Assembly (NCBI RefSeq): GCF_032118995.1
Contig: NC_092669.1
Span: 1-64,000, forward strand
DNA length: 64,000 nucleotides
Origin: Asterias amurensis
Lineage: Eukaryota > Echinodermata > Asteroidea > Forcipulatida > Asteriidae
Direction of reading: 5' to 3'
The notes beneath the pieces were generated by a model. The model made no database searches. It saw only the letters and a program-made list of their open reading frames with translations, and was not told the origin of the DNA. Positions 23,251 to 34,100 of this stretch are shown here, in pieces. The first letter of the stretch is position 1, and each line of letters opens with the position of its first letter. A program made the translations under genes and the position numbers.

Positions 23251-26200
23251 ATGAATATTCCTCCGAATCAGACGATATACATCAACAACTTGAATGAAAA
23301 GATTAAAAAAGATGGTAAGTAGGCAGTTTGTTATAAAGGGTCAGTTTGACGGTTATTCAGTTATTAACTTAATCATTGTTGTAAATAATATTCTACATGG
23401 TAAAATGTTTTGTATTAGCTATCCATGTATACAACAATATCTGCATTCTGTAGGCTTTTGTTTCATGTCATGGTCTTAGTATTATTGAACAAACGTTCCA
23501 TCTGTTATTTTAAATGCAACTTAATTACAGTGCACTTTGAGCAGGCTTATTGGTCAACCTAATGACTTCTTAGTTTGTATTAGTGCTAGATTGACTTCGC
23601 TGGTTTGAGGCTTTTAATTGACAGGTCTCTATGTGACTGTTGGTGTAATGATCAGCGTACATCATTCCCCTTATTCTGGAAAAAAAACTTGTTCCAATTT
23701 GTCAAATACTGTACTTGTTTGTCAAAGTGTACCACACTTGTGATAACTGTGGAACATTTTGATTCATTTTGATAATCATTATTGTCTCTTCATATTTTTT
23801 TTGTGCAGAGTTGAAGAAGTCCTTATACGCTATCTTTTCTCAATTTGGTCAAATTTTGGACATTGTTGCTTTGAAAACCCTGAAAATGAGAGGACAGGCC
23901 TTTGTTGTCTTCAAGGATATCAACAGTGCAACTAATGCCTTGAGATCAATGCAAGGTTTTCCATTTTATGAGAAGCCTATGGTAAGTAATTTATTAGAAT
24001 TATTCACGTTCTTTGGGGTGCTCTTATGACAACACTTGATGGTAGTCAAGCTGCAACCGATTTCACGAAACGCTAGGATTAATCTTGAGTTAGGATTAGT
24101 AACCCGTCCTAACTTAGGATGGGTTCAATGCGTCAAACGTCTTTAGATGGGGAACTTGGGCTAACTCGTCTTAAGTCCTAAGATTAATCCTAAGTTAGGA
24201 AGAGTTTGGTGAAATCGACGGCTGATTCCATACAAAAACGAATTTATGTCTTGCACAGGATTTATTTGTTCTTTTCAATGGTAGTTGCATTTTGTTAATG
24301 CACTTTGAGCAGGCTTATTGGTCAAACTAATGACTTCTTAGTTTGTATTAGTGCTAGATTGACTTCGCTGGTTTGAGGCTTTTAATTGACAGGTCTCTAT
24401 GTGACTGTCGATGTAATGATCAGCGTATATTTATTTTAATAGTTATCTCTGAATTATAAAAATGTTTCTCATGAAAACAGGCATTCAGCTGATTTCCTTG
24501 TTTTTGGTTTCTCGGCTGTGCAATTGAAAATTAAATACCACAAATCAGTTTTATTTAATCAGTTTTTAGGAAGAAACATTAGAAGTGGCAAAGCAAAATA
24601 TAGGATGACATGAAGTAGTTTATACCTGATGTAGCTTGCAAAGCAAAATACTAATTCAGCCACAAGGGGGTGGGTCAAGGACCACCACCAATGATAGGAC
24701 GACATGAAATAGTTTATACCTGATGTAGCTTGCAAAGCAATATACAGTCGACTCCCGTTATAACGAGGTCCGCCGGACTGGCCCATTTTCCTCGTATTAT
24801 CCGAATCTCGTCATAAACGCAGCGCGCTAAATATAGATACATACGTCATCATTGTGCATGAACACGTGTACGTGCATATACATGACATAATGGCCGCACG
24901 TGTGTACACAGATGCATGGCAGAGCTGCAATTGACTATACTACTGTGTGCATAGAGTAGTATGTGCGATGTACTGCACAAACAAGCACAACGTGGGGCTT
25001 ATAAAACTGTTTTAACTAAGTTGGTTTAGTTTTAAATTCAATTTTAAAATCAATTTACATTTTACAAGATTGATAAAAAATGTAAGATTTTAACTTGCGT
25101 TCATGTTTTGGGAAGTTTCTCTTACAAAACTTTGGTCGCCGGCAGTTTATTGCCAATGCAATAAATAGAGTCTTGGTTTTCATTGGTAACCACCTGTTTA
25201 ACGCTGGATGGTTCATTGCTGCTGCGAGATACCAGGGGAAATCTTACTGCTGCAATGCATATTGCACACGCTGTGAAAATTTTCAGTCAATAAAATAAAA
25301 GCTGGATTTTCACTGGTAACCACTAGTGTAATAATAGAAGGTTCATTGCTAACGCGAGATACCAGGGAAGACCGTGCTGTTCTGTGCATGTGTGTGCATA
25401 TGCAATACACTCGTCGCAGCAACAAAAAATAGAATCTTGATTTTCATTGGTAAACACTGTCATGTTAGATGGTTCATTGCCAATGTGGGATACCAGGTAA
25501 AATCTTGCTTTTGCATTCAATAATATTGATCACGCAACTAGTTTTGATTGTAAGTTGCGGGTGTTTTTTTTTCTTCTGAAAATTTATAATGCGCTTATAA
25601 ACTCAGTGGATCAGTATCTTTTCTTAAGATTTCTCAAATGTTTGAACCATGCAAACCTCCTAATCCCACCATTGTCCGGAGTTTGGAATTAACAACCTTG
25701 CTTGCTGACTCGTGACTCCCGATTTCGGATTAGTGTTGCTAGCGGTAGTGTCCACTTAACACCTCTATTGTATGTCTTAAAAGCCACAAATATCGACTTT
25801 ACCAGCTGTACAGGTATTTCCTTTGTTGGTTTTTGAATTGTTCTCGTTATAGAAGGGTTTCAAACAATGTTTTGCTCGTAATGGGTCTCCCAAATTACCT
25901 CGTTATAACCGTGTTCTCGCTACTACCGTGCTCGTATAATCAGTATTTTAATGCATTGAAACACGCATGGGGCCGTTCGGGACCGGCAAAAAACCTCGTA
26001 TCAACCGGAACGTCGTAACATGCGAGCTCGTAATAACGGGAGTCGACTGTACTAATTCAGCCACAAGGGGATGGGTCAAGGACCACCACCAATGATAGGA
26101 TGACATGAAATAGTTTATACCTGATGTAGCTTGCTGATACTATTTCAATTTGTTATTTTTAATAAGCGAGTGCAACCTAAAAGTAATAAATTTTATTGAA

Positions 26201-28284
26201 TATGTAGTTAACAACTTGTTTTCATCTTGACTGATTTTGTAGAGAATACAGTATGGGAAATCCACGTCAGATGCTGTTTCCAAACTGCAAGGTACATTTG
26301 TACCAAGAGAAAAGAGACCTGAAAAGAGGAAGCCAGAACCTGCACCAAGTAAGTATTCTAATCCTCAAGAACACAATGTACAAATTACATCGTTTCATTT
26401 GATGCAAGTACACAAGGTACAAGTTGCATCGTTTCAGTGCACTTTGAGCAGGCTTATTGGTCAAACTAATGACTTCTTAGTTTGTATTAGTGCTAGATTG
26501 ACTTCGCTGGTTTGAGGCTTTTAATTGACAGGTCTCTTTGTGACTGTTGGTGTAATGATCAGCGTACATTCATTTCAATAATTATCTCTGAAACAAACAA
26601 ATATAACGATTACTCATTAATAATCCCAAAAAATTGTTGTTGTATTTCAGTTCCAACAAAGAAGAGTAAGAAACTTGAAGCAGCAAAGCAGAGTGCTAAT
26701 CTAGCTGCAGCTGCAGCAGCAGCTTTGGGTCAAGGGCCACCTCCAATGATGGGCCAGATGCCACCTGGTATGATGGGACAACCTCCACCAATGCAGATTC
26801 AACAAACGCCATGTGAGTTGTACAGGCCGAGAACCGTTATCTCTCTCTCTCTCTTAAGACCATTAGGGCATCCATAGCCCGTGGTGGTCCTAGAAATGAA
26901 CTCCCTCCAAGCATTCTGGCTAAAGTCACAATATATTTAAAAGCAAAGTGTTTTATGAAAATATGCAAATCAATGGATATATTTAACCAACTTGACCAGC
27001 TCTCTTTTGAGTCCTGTTGATTTGGGGTTAAACTTTTCTACTATTTTTACAATCCTTTCCAAGGGAACCAGTCAATAAATATTATTTGACCTCGAGCACT
27101 GACTATTGATCACCGGCATTTAATTCTTTCATAAAGAAAGCCAGTTTGCATGTAAATGTAGTTCATTATTTTATTTTTTTGTTACAGCTGCGCCAGTTCC
27201 TGAGGAGCCTAATTCAATTCTCTTCATAAACAATCTTCCTCAAGATACAAATGAAATGATGTTGAAGATGCTGTTTACCCAGTAAGTTGAAGTTTTTCTC
27301 CTTTGTAGTTTTGTGTTCTTTGTATAATCAAGGCCTGGAAGAACCTGGAAGCCACAGAGACAATGGTCTTTGTTGCCCCTGGTCTTGGCCATGGTGTCTC
27401 GCCAAACATTTCCAAAGATTTTTCAATGGAAGTGCCCTTTGCTCAATAAAAATGATCTTGCCCTCTCAAAGGTGTAATTCTATGCCTGATAATCGCCTTC
27501 TGTCACAGTCTTTTGTTATGTGTGGGACTGCATGTCTCGGTCTTCGACTTCAAGGTCTCGACTACAACAGTTTACTTTTCGTTACATAGCTGTTGCTTTT
27601 GGGGGTTGTACATTTTGTCCGTCCATAATTATTTGTACTTATTGTTGTGTTTGCCCTTGTAAGATGTTTAGATTCTTTGTAAAGTTTCCAATCTTACTTG
27701 GAATATTTGTCTTTCTGTTTGTTTTGTATAAGCCATTTTGAAATATGTGGTACATGCCTCAATAGCAGCACAATGTGGTTTGGGTAAATTTGTCTGTATA
27801 CACCCAAACCAAATAGTGCAATCCTATAGTTAAGCCATATTTAAAAAAAAAAAAATGCTAATTGTTTATTTATTATGTATGCCTTCTTGCTCCTTTTTTT
27901 CATGTTCATTATTATTTGCATTTATTTATTAATTGTTGTGTTTGTACATTTTGCGTAGGTAAAATAATAAGTAATTGTAAAACAATTGCTATAACTGTGA
28001 GACATTACATTATCACTTCTGATGTTTGTTTCTGTGGTTTTTATGATGAATATTTGCATGAATCAAGCCGTTTTTATTTCATTAAAAAATAAGCATTTTA
28101 CCAATTATTTGTTTTGCATTGCAGATTCCAAGGTTTCAAGGAAGTACGACTTGTACCTGGACGTCATGATATTGCCTTTGTTGAATTTGAGAATGACACA
28201 CAATCAGCAATTGCTAAGGATGCTCTCCAAGGGTTCAAGATCTCACCAACAGCAGCAATGAAGATTACATTTGCAAAGAAATAA
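23251..28284 (+). CDS. snrpa: U1A-like snRNP protein, two RRMs
   Basis: Six coding exons: 23251-23314, 23809-23981, 26243-26348, 26651-26812, 27188-27281 and 28125-28284, giving 252 aa. The protein belongs to the U1A/U2B''/SNF family, which binds hairpin loops of U1 (and U2) snRNA in the spliceosome. RRM1 has RNP2 IYINNL at residues 9-14 and RNP1 RGQAFVVF at 49-56, surrounded by the family-specific [23 protein letters not shown]2 has RNP2 ILFINNL at 179-185 and RNP1 RHDIAFVEF at 213-221, and the protein ends in FAKK. The linker, mostly from exon 4, has an Ala run followed by Pro/Gly/Met-rich repeats ([18 protein letters not shown]). Length lies between fly SNF and human U1A, and invertebrates commonly have one such protein doing both jobs. 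Introns 1, 2 and 3 each carry a snoRNA-like element. Polyadenylation signals lie at 28411 and 28992. Confidence 0.96.
23531..23664 (+). ncRNA. Candidate H/ACA snoRNA, copy 1 (SNRPA intron 1)
   Basis: A 134-nt element in the host-gene sense. The 5' hairpin is closed by GCACT/AGTGC and has an upper stem of the CAAACTAA/TTAGTTTG type, with one mismatch in this copy. A hinge, tagattgactt, follows. The 3' hairpin is closed by CGCTG/CAGCG with an ATTGACAG/CTGTTGGT upper stem. After the closing stem come one base, ACA (23659-23661) and three more bases. The base of the 3' upper stem lies 14 nt before ACA, as expected for a pseudouridylation pocket. The hinge box AGATTG departs from the ANANNA consensus at one position. 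The same unit recurs in the next two introns. The alternative is a short interspersed repeat. The RNA target is unknown. Confidence 0.65.
24057..24218. mobile_element. Short foldback MITE in SNRPA intron 2
   Basis: Terminal inverted repeats begin cgatttcac at the left and end gtgaaatcg at the right. Inside them, paired blocks such as aggattaatctt and aagattaatcct and several tcctaacttagga-type strings face each other. It is about 160 bp long and non-coding. Confidence 0.75.
24299..24432 (+). ncRNA. Candidate H/ACA snoRNA, copy 2 (SNRPA intron 2)
   Basis: This copy has the same 134-nt unit and orientation and no indel relative to copies 1 and 3. The terminal triplet is ATA (24427-24429) instead of ACA, a variant that occurs in some functional H/ACA RNAs. 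In the 3' hairpin, T-to-C at 24409 and G-to-A at 24411 turn two G-U wobble pairs (with G24388 and T24386) into Watson-Crick pairs, so the changes preserve the fold. The perfect CAAACTAA/TTAGTTTG upper stem of the 5' hairpin is present. Confidence 0.62.
24745..26049. mobile_element. Non-autonomous pogo/Tigger-type element, 1.3 kb
   Basis: Terminal inverted repeats start CAGTCGACTCCCGTTATAAC and end in the imperfect complement, gtaataacgggagtcgactg. A TA lies directly outside each end (24743-24744 and 26050-26051), the target duplication of Tc1/mariner/pogo elements, and the CAGT start with a TTATAAC core is the known pogo/Tigger pattern. The interior has no transposase frame. The related uninterrupted repeat unit just upstream (caaaatactaattc) approximates the empty site. 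Confidence 0.88.
25165..25505. repeat. Three internal units of about 130 bp in the pogo-type element
   Basis: The phrase tttcattggtaaccac (or close variants), then ggttcattgc and gagataccagg, recurs three times with starts near 25170, 25300 and 25430. The units are diverged and non-coding, and are probably an internal amplification of the transposon. Confidence 0.7.
26438..26571 (+). ncRNA. Candidate H/ACA snoRNA, copy 3 (SNRPA intron 3)
   Basis: The third 134-nt copy in the host sense carries ACA at 26566-26568, and its 3' end lies 79 nt before the exon 4 acceptor, a spacing typical of intron-processed snoRNAs. Relative to copy 1 it differs mainly at an A-to-T change in the terminal loop of the 3' hairpin and at the base that restores the 5' upper stem. 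Similarity to copy 2 continues for about 25 nt beyond the 3' end, so copies 2 and 3 probably share the most recent duplication. Confidence 0.66.
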
Positions 28285-31130
28285 ACTCATATCATTGTAG
28301 ATTATTCTTCAGTAGTGCAGATCATCTTGAAAGACCATGTTGTTTTCAATTGCTTGAGTAAGGAAATTGACTTTTGACATTACTTCAGTGTAATGTGTTT
28401 GGTTTATCTAAATAAAGGTAAACAATGTGTCCAATCAAACTAAGGGTGATGTGCAAGATAACTTCAAATGAAGACATTACTTTTGCCTTCTGGTCGACTC
28501 ATTTTAAATTGGTAAAAGCAGATGACAACTGTTTCACTAGTAAATGGTGTTTGAAGCTAGTGCTGAGTTCATATGACTTGGAACAGTGTTGGAACTTGGA
28601 ATATTTGTCTACAACAACCTGTTAGCGGAAGAAACAATTGTGTATATTGGAAATGATTTCTGACATAACCTTTTGTTGTTTGGATGTCAATGTTGCATTG
28701 CACATTTTAGCACATTGGTGTTCAGGATTTTGTCTTTCAGGTGAATTGTACAGTGAACTTCTTCAAACAATTTGCTGCACTTAGATCCCAAGGTGAATAT
28801 CAAGACAAATTAACGTTTCTTAAACTATCAAAGGGTCGGCTTTGATGAGTGTTTCATAACATCCTTGCATTCCTCTCCATGACATTGGTTTTTCTTATAT
28901 ACATGTCCTGTTGAATGTTCATTGCTTTGCTTAATCAAACATTATGTTGAGTGTATTATTTGTGAAAATGGCGAAGAATGTGACCCTCTTCAATAAAGAA
29001 ATTAAAAACATTTATTTTTTTGCAAAAACTGAAGAGATACTGAATGGTGTGAAAGTATTATTGCTTGTATTCAGTTTGGTCTCAATGTGAAACAAATGCT
29101 GTGTCAATTTATAAGTATTGCACACTAGTACATTTGTTCACACTAATATTAAAACATACTTCCACTGAAAACAACGGTTCTTAATCCATTTAAAGATGCA
29201 TCTATCATAAAACGTGTGTATTATACATTAATACATTTATAACAGGCGCATTTTGAGTTCTATGTTAGGCTTTGTGTGGTTGACCTATTTTCCTGATTGT
29301 CAGTGTGACTTTGCACTCTCGGCGCATTGACAATCATCTCTTACAGTTGAATGCACTCAACCTTGGAGAGGTCAAAGGTGATGCGGCTTCAAAGAAGGTA
29401 TGATGACTTAAGTGAAATACACAATGTAGTAATACATACACCTGTTATTGAGTTCTTTTTGTTTTTATGCTGTTGATATTGTAAGTGATAAAAAAAATAT
29501 TGTTATCATAACAATGTCCATTTATGAAACAACTCTAACTTAAAGTAGCTCTCTTGGGGAGTCTGGTAAATGGTTTCTTAAATGTCTAATAGTTTTCACT
29601 CGCTTAAGACACCCCACTATCGATTATTTGATAGCAAAATTACGTTTTCTTTATATGAATACTGTTATAATTATGTGCGAGGTACATGTAGTTAAAAGCA
29701 CCTTAACACTAGCTTGATCCAACGGTCACCAGAAGCCACGCCTATAGGGAATGCATTCAGCAAAATGTTAATACAAAAGTAGTATTTTGGAAGTTCTTGC
29801 AAGATTGACTCCAGATTTTGTTAAAATTAATACAAGGAATGTCTTAGAAAGGTGAAATACGTGTTTTTAATTACACACGAACGTATGCATGGAGATTGCA
29901 AAACCTTGGCGCGTGCTGCAGATAAAAAAGAAACTACTTTCCCCGATTTTGTTTTACTGGGTAGTCCTATGTTTTCATTAAAATAATAGTAACAGTTTTT
30001 TTCGTCGACCAAAGTTCGATAACCATTTAATTTTAAAGTTATTTTTGTTTTCTACATGTAAATGTTTTTTTCTGCGTACCGATCTTGTGTGCGGTTTTTT
30101 GTACAGGAATATTAAAACTAAATTTGTATACAAAAAAAATATTTTGTGTCCATTATCGGACTTGTTTGTCAAGTACTGCGTGTGAGTTGTGAATGGAAAC
30201 GTTAAGGGTTAACGACGTGTACGAAGATTCGGTTATTTTTTCTTCGGCAATAACACAGTTTGGGGAACATTGAAACCATAAGCAACGAGTTTTACAATTT
30301 GCATCTCTGACCTGGACTAATGAATCCCTTGAACATGAACGAATTGGCCGTAAGAAGATGTTAAAAAGTGGCCGTATCAACACCAATCCCGAATAAATAT
30401 TATAACTGCAATGTTCAGAAGCCTCCCCATCCAGTTTTGGGTTATCTATCTTAGTCAAATCGGAGAAAAGGTCACAGGTTCATAGAGTCAACGGTTTATT
30501 GTATTGATGGGGGTCTTGTCTCTATCGCTCGTGGGAGGAATATAGTAATTGTACATGAACATTATGTACATCATTATTGAAATCTGGATGACCAGTTAAT
30601 TCATATCCCGGGGGGGCGCGGGGGTATGCCAACAGTAAACAAAAAGTTTGTAAATGTGTGACAGAAAATGTTGTCAATGGTGGTGGCGGGATTTTCTGAA
30701 CCCCACCCGGAGACTCTGTCGCCACCAGCAACCCCCCCCCCCCCCCCCGAGATTATATCGTGCCCGTCCCCAATACGGCAAACTGTGTACAACATTCTCC
30801 TAAAAGCGACCACTTTGATCCAACTTCATCCTTCATATTACGGGGGACAGAATCTCCTATGACGGTGAATAATATGCACAAAAATATTTAATATTAGAAA
30901 TACAAAGGTAACCCAATCTGAAAGCTTTGGATCCGCTCCTGAATTTAAATATACGGGGCACTTCTCCCATCTGAGCCCTATAGAGGGCGCCATCACTTGA
31001 AAATCCCTTGTATTTTTGGTCAGAATGTACACTGATATTTTTGTATGGCCTAGTACAGTACTGTATAGTACGCTAGTCGCTAGCAGCTGAGATAGTACAA
31101 CTAGTAAGCATTACATAATCAAGCTACAGA
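28285..31130. other. SNRPA-like 3' UTR and intergenic sequence
   Basis: It contains AATAAA at 28411-28416 and again at 28992-28997, either of which could end the SNRPA-like transcript. Beyond about 29,050 I see no gene: short reading frames lack domains and coherent splice pairs. A poly-C run lies at 30732-30748 and a G-rich patch at about 30609-30625. Confidence 0.5.
28697..28751 (+). promoter_or_regulatory. Paired U1A-binding heptamers downstream of the SNRPA-like stop
   Basis: ATTGCAC (28697-28703) and ATTGTAC (28745-28751) lie 48 nt apart on the sense strand, between the proximal (28411) and distal (28992) polyadenylation signals. In vertebrates U1A binds the same two heptamers in its own 3' UTR and blocks polyadenylation. 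The first lies in a possible small hairpin (aatgttgcattgcacatt) and the second inside a GTTCA/TGAAC-closed loop. Function here is inference. Confidence 0.35.
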
Positions 31131-34100
31131 ATGCTATCAATTCCTAAGTGCCTTCAATTGTGTAAACAAACGAGTAGTGTGAGAAATTTTTATCTTCGGG
31201 AGCTGTTGAATGTACAGAATGTAACATTTACTGGATGTCGTAGTTTGGGGGGCATTGTGAAGTTGTGTCAGAAAGAACCAAATGTCAACCTTCCAGATTA
31301 CAATACTAGCGTCAATATTCATCAACACAACTTGAAACGTCAGGATAAACCTTCGAATAAGAGATGGGAAGGATTGAAGGATTTACAAAAGAGGACAGCG
31401 GTAAGTATAGCTAAAAATAATGGTGCATTAATGATATTGATTTGGGCCTTTATTACTAAAGAATTGGTTGCGAGCCCCCCACCAGACTGTGTTCATATAC
31501 ATGTAGTGTGAATGTGTGGTCGGCTCTAGCCTAGGCCTACATGATAAAAACATGGGCTGGGAGAGTCGTTCAACCCTTGCATTTCTCGAGTGCTAGTAAT
31601 GACAACCAATGGGGGAATTTATACCCAATCATACGCACTCCAAACGGGGCCGTCCACGCACTCCCCCTGTTGTGAACCATTTCCGGGTAGTCTTGGTCCG
31701 GTTCCAAAGTGATCGTGGGTTTTTAGTCGTCCCGTAGCCGATACATTATTGGCTTAAACATCGCCCTCTTGTGGACCGAGTTATAGCAAAATCTGCGACG
31801 GAAATCTACGAAAAATGAAGTCAGATTGGCGTTATTGCATTGAATTGAACTCTGAGAATTGCAGGTCAATAACTTTCATTGTCCTTTGGTTGGTGAGCAT
31901 GCTGTTTGCAATCTCGGCCAATTCTTATCTCATAATACAGTTTATGTATAATGTCTAAAATGCCTATATCATAAAACAATATTTGGAGTAATACTTTTTA
32001 CTCTCGCACATTTTGGTATTAGTCCATGGTATCTTGGCTCTATTTATTACAACAACACCACGGTGCTAGTTTGTATCAAGTTCTTTTTTACGATGAACTG
32101 ATGAAAAGGACGATACTTACATTTGTACCTTGAATATTTTTCAAACAGGGTTCACTTATTCCAGAAACTCTTAAAGAAATGGATGTGAACAAGGACTTTC
32201 AGACAACAGCTTCTAATCTACGTAAAATGGGACAGGCCAAGCTTACAAGAGATGAACGGAAGAAGAGACAGAGGGCGCTTGATAACCTTAATATTCCTAC
32301 CTTCCATGAGTTTATAAAGCAGTATAGTCGAGATTCTTCTAAAGGTGAGTTATTATAAACATAAAGCTATCCATGTTATAAATGAGGACTTTTTGGTTTA
32401 CACATGTCGGTGCTGTTTATTGTTTGGCTTATACTTTCAAATAGTGCATTTTCATGTAATTTTGTATGCAAAAAAACGTTGATGAATATGAATATGTTTT
32501 TCTTGATTCAACATCTTACCACAGTTTGACCCCATTGTTTTGTTACAGCAGACTTGGAGAAGCTCCTGCAGAAAACCGATATTGAGGTCTTGCAACTGAA
32601 TATTGGTCTGTATTGCAACCAAGCATGTACTCATTGCCATGTTGAGTCCTCACCAAGGAGAAAGGAAATGATGACTAGAGAGACTGCTGAAAGATGTCTT
32701 GAAATCTTGAAGAATAGCCCATTTGTACATACACTTGACCTCACTGGTAAGAAGGTTTAGCTCTTGAGGTTATGAACTTAACTCACTTTTAAAACGGTTA
32801 GGGTATGGCAGGTCATATTATGTTGCTGCGGAGCTATTGGAAATCTTCACGATTATTTTACCTGACATTTTACTTGAATTGACCACACTGATCGCTAAGT
32901 GCTCTTCGCAAGTATTCACAATGTTAATGTAGTTATTATATTAACGGCCAAGGGTGTTTTGCTTGACGGGTGTCTGTGCATTACTGATCAGACAGTTTGT
33001 GTGAAATCCCAGTTCACACCCCACACAATAAATAAATTGTTTTTGCTTTTGTTTCTTTACTTTACTGCAGGTGGGGCGCCAGAACTTGCAACAGAATTCA
33101 AGTTTCTTGCCAAAGGTGGGCGAGATCTCGGACGTGATGTTATTGACCGATGTAATCTCACTGCACTTCTAGAACCGGGACATGAGAAGACAGCAGAATT
33201 CCTAGCAGAAAATAATATCATTGTTGTAGCTTCTTTGCCGTGTTATAGGTACTAAACATTAGCATAAAGGTTGACGTTTATCTGTCTTGTTATAGGTACT
33301 AAACATTGATATCAGTGATTTAATTAAAATCCAAATAAAATTGTTTTTATTAATAACTCTCTTCCAGTGCGAAGAATGTGAACACACAGCGAGGGAGCGG
33401 TGTGTTTGATAAGAGTATTCAAGCCCTACTCATGCTGAATCAACTTGGATATGGGAAGGAAGATAGTAAGCTCAGACTGGACCTCGTGTATAACCCACTC
33501 GGTAAGAATTTATTATCATAATTTAGGGATCTAAATAATATAGTGATTGACATGAAAAGTTTGACGGTTGACCAAGTCAACATTTTATTGATGAATGAAA
33601 AGGAAACAGTCGGACGAGGAAAGGTTGAACATTTTTCATTCTAAAAAGTAATTCTCCTTCATTTTGGTCTTCCCCTAGGTGGGTTTTTGCCTCCAGCTCA
33701 AGCAGATCTAGAAATGAAATACAAAGAAGAATTGTGGGAAACCTTTGGGATTGAGTTTAACAACTTGTACACCATAACCAATATGCCTATCAAGAGATTT
33801 GCAGACTTCTTATACCGCCGGTGAGTTCATTGCTTGAAAATACAGGTCAAGTGTCTTTACTGAAGAACACACATGGATTGTATTAAAATATGTAATTTTA
33901 TTTGATAGGTGTACTCAAACTTGTATTAAATGATCTGAGTTACTATTTTTGTTTACTTAACAGAAATGAATTAGAAGGATACATGAACCTGTTGGTAAGA
34001 AACTTCAATCCAAGTTCAATGACAGGCCTGATGTGTCGAAACCACCTCAACATAAACTGGGATGGAAAGCTGTTTGATTGTGATTTCAATCAGCAACTGG

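Larger units (their letters stand above)
24570..26135 (+). repeat. Decayed tandem copies of SNRPA exon 4 within intron 2
   Basis: Three partial units of roughly 95 bp (about 24570-24632, 24633-24730, and a third split into about 24731-24744 plus 26050-26135) resemble part of the gene's own exon 4. Examples are gcaaagcaaaatactaattc against exon 4 gcaaagcagagtgctaatct, and gggtcaaggaccaccaccaa against gggtcaagggccacctccaa. The units also share gacatgaaatagtttatacc, which is not in exon 4. The deletion between the two exon-like blocks shifts the frame and stops appear, so these are relics and not usable exons. The third unit is interrupted by the pogo-type element at 24745-26049. Confidence 0.7.

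Noticed and set aside
23531-26571. The 134-nt intronic repeats as a tRNA-derived SINE
   Set aside because: GGTTTGAGGC is weakly like a B box, but there is no A-rich tail or target duplication, all copies are in one gene and orientation, and the end coincides with an ACA box. Not fully excluded.
28741-29397. Two short exon-like segments (28741-28792 and 29347-29397)
   Set aside because: Both have AG and GT borders, but the encoded peptides match nothing, and joining them gives an early stop.
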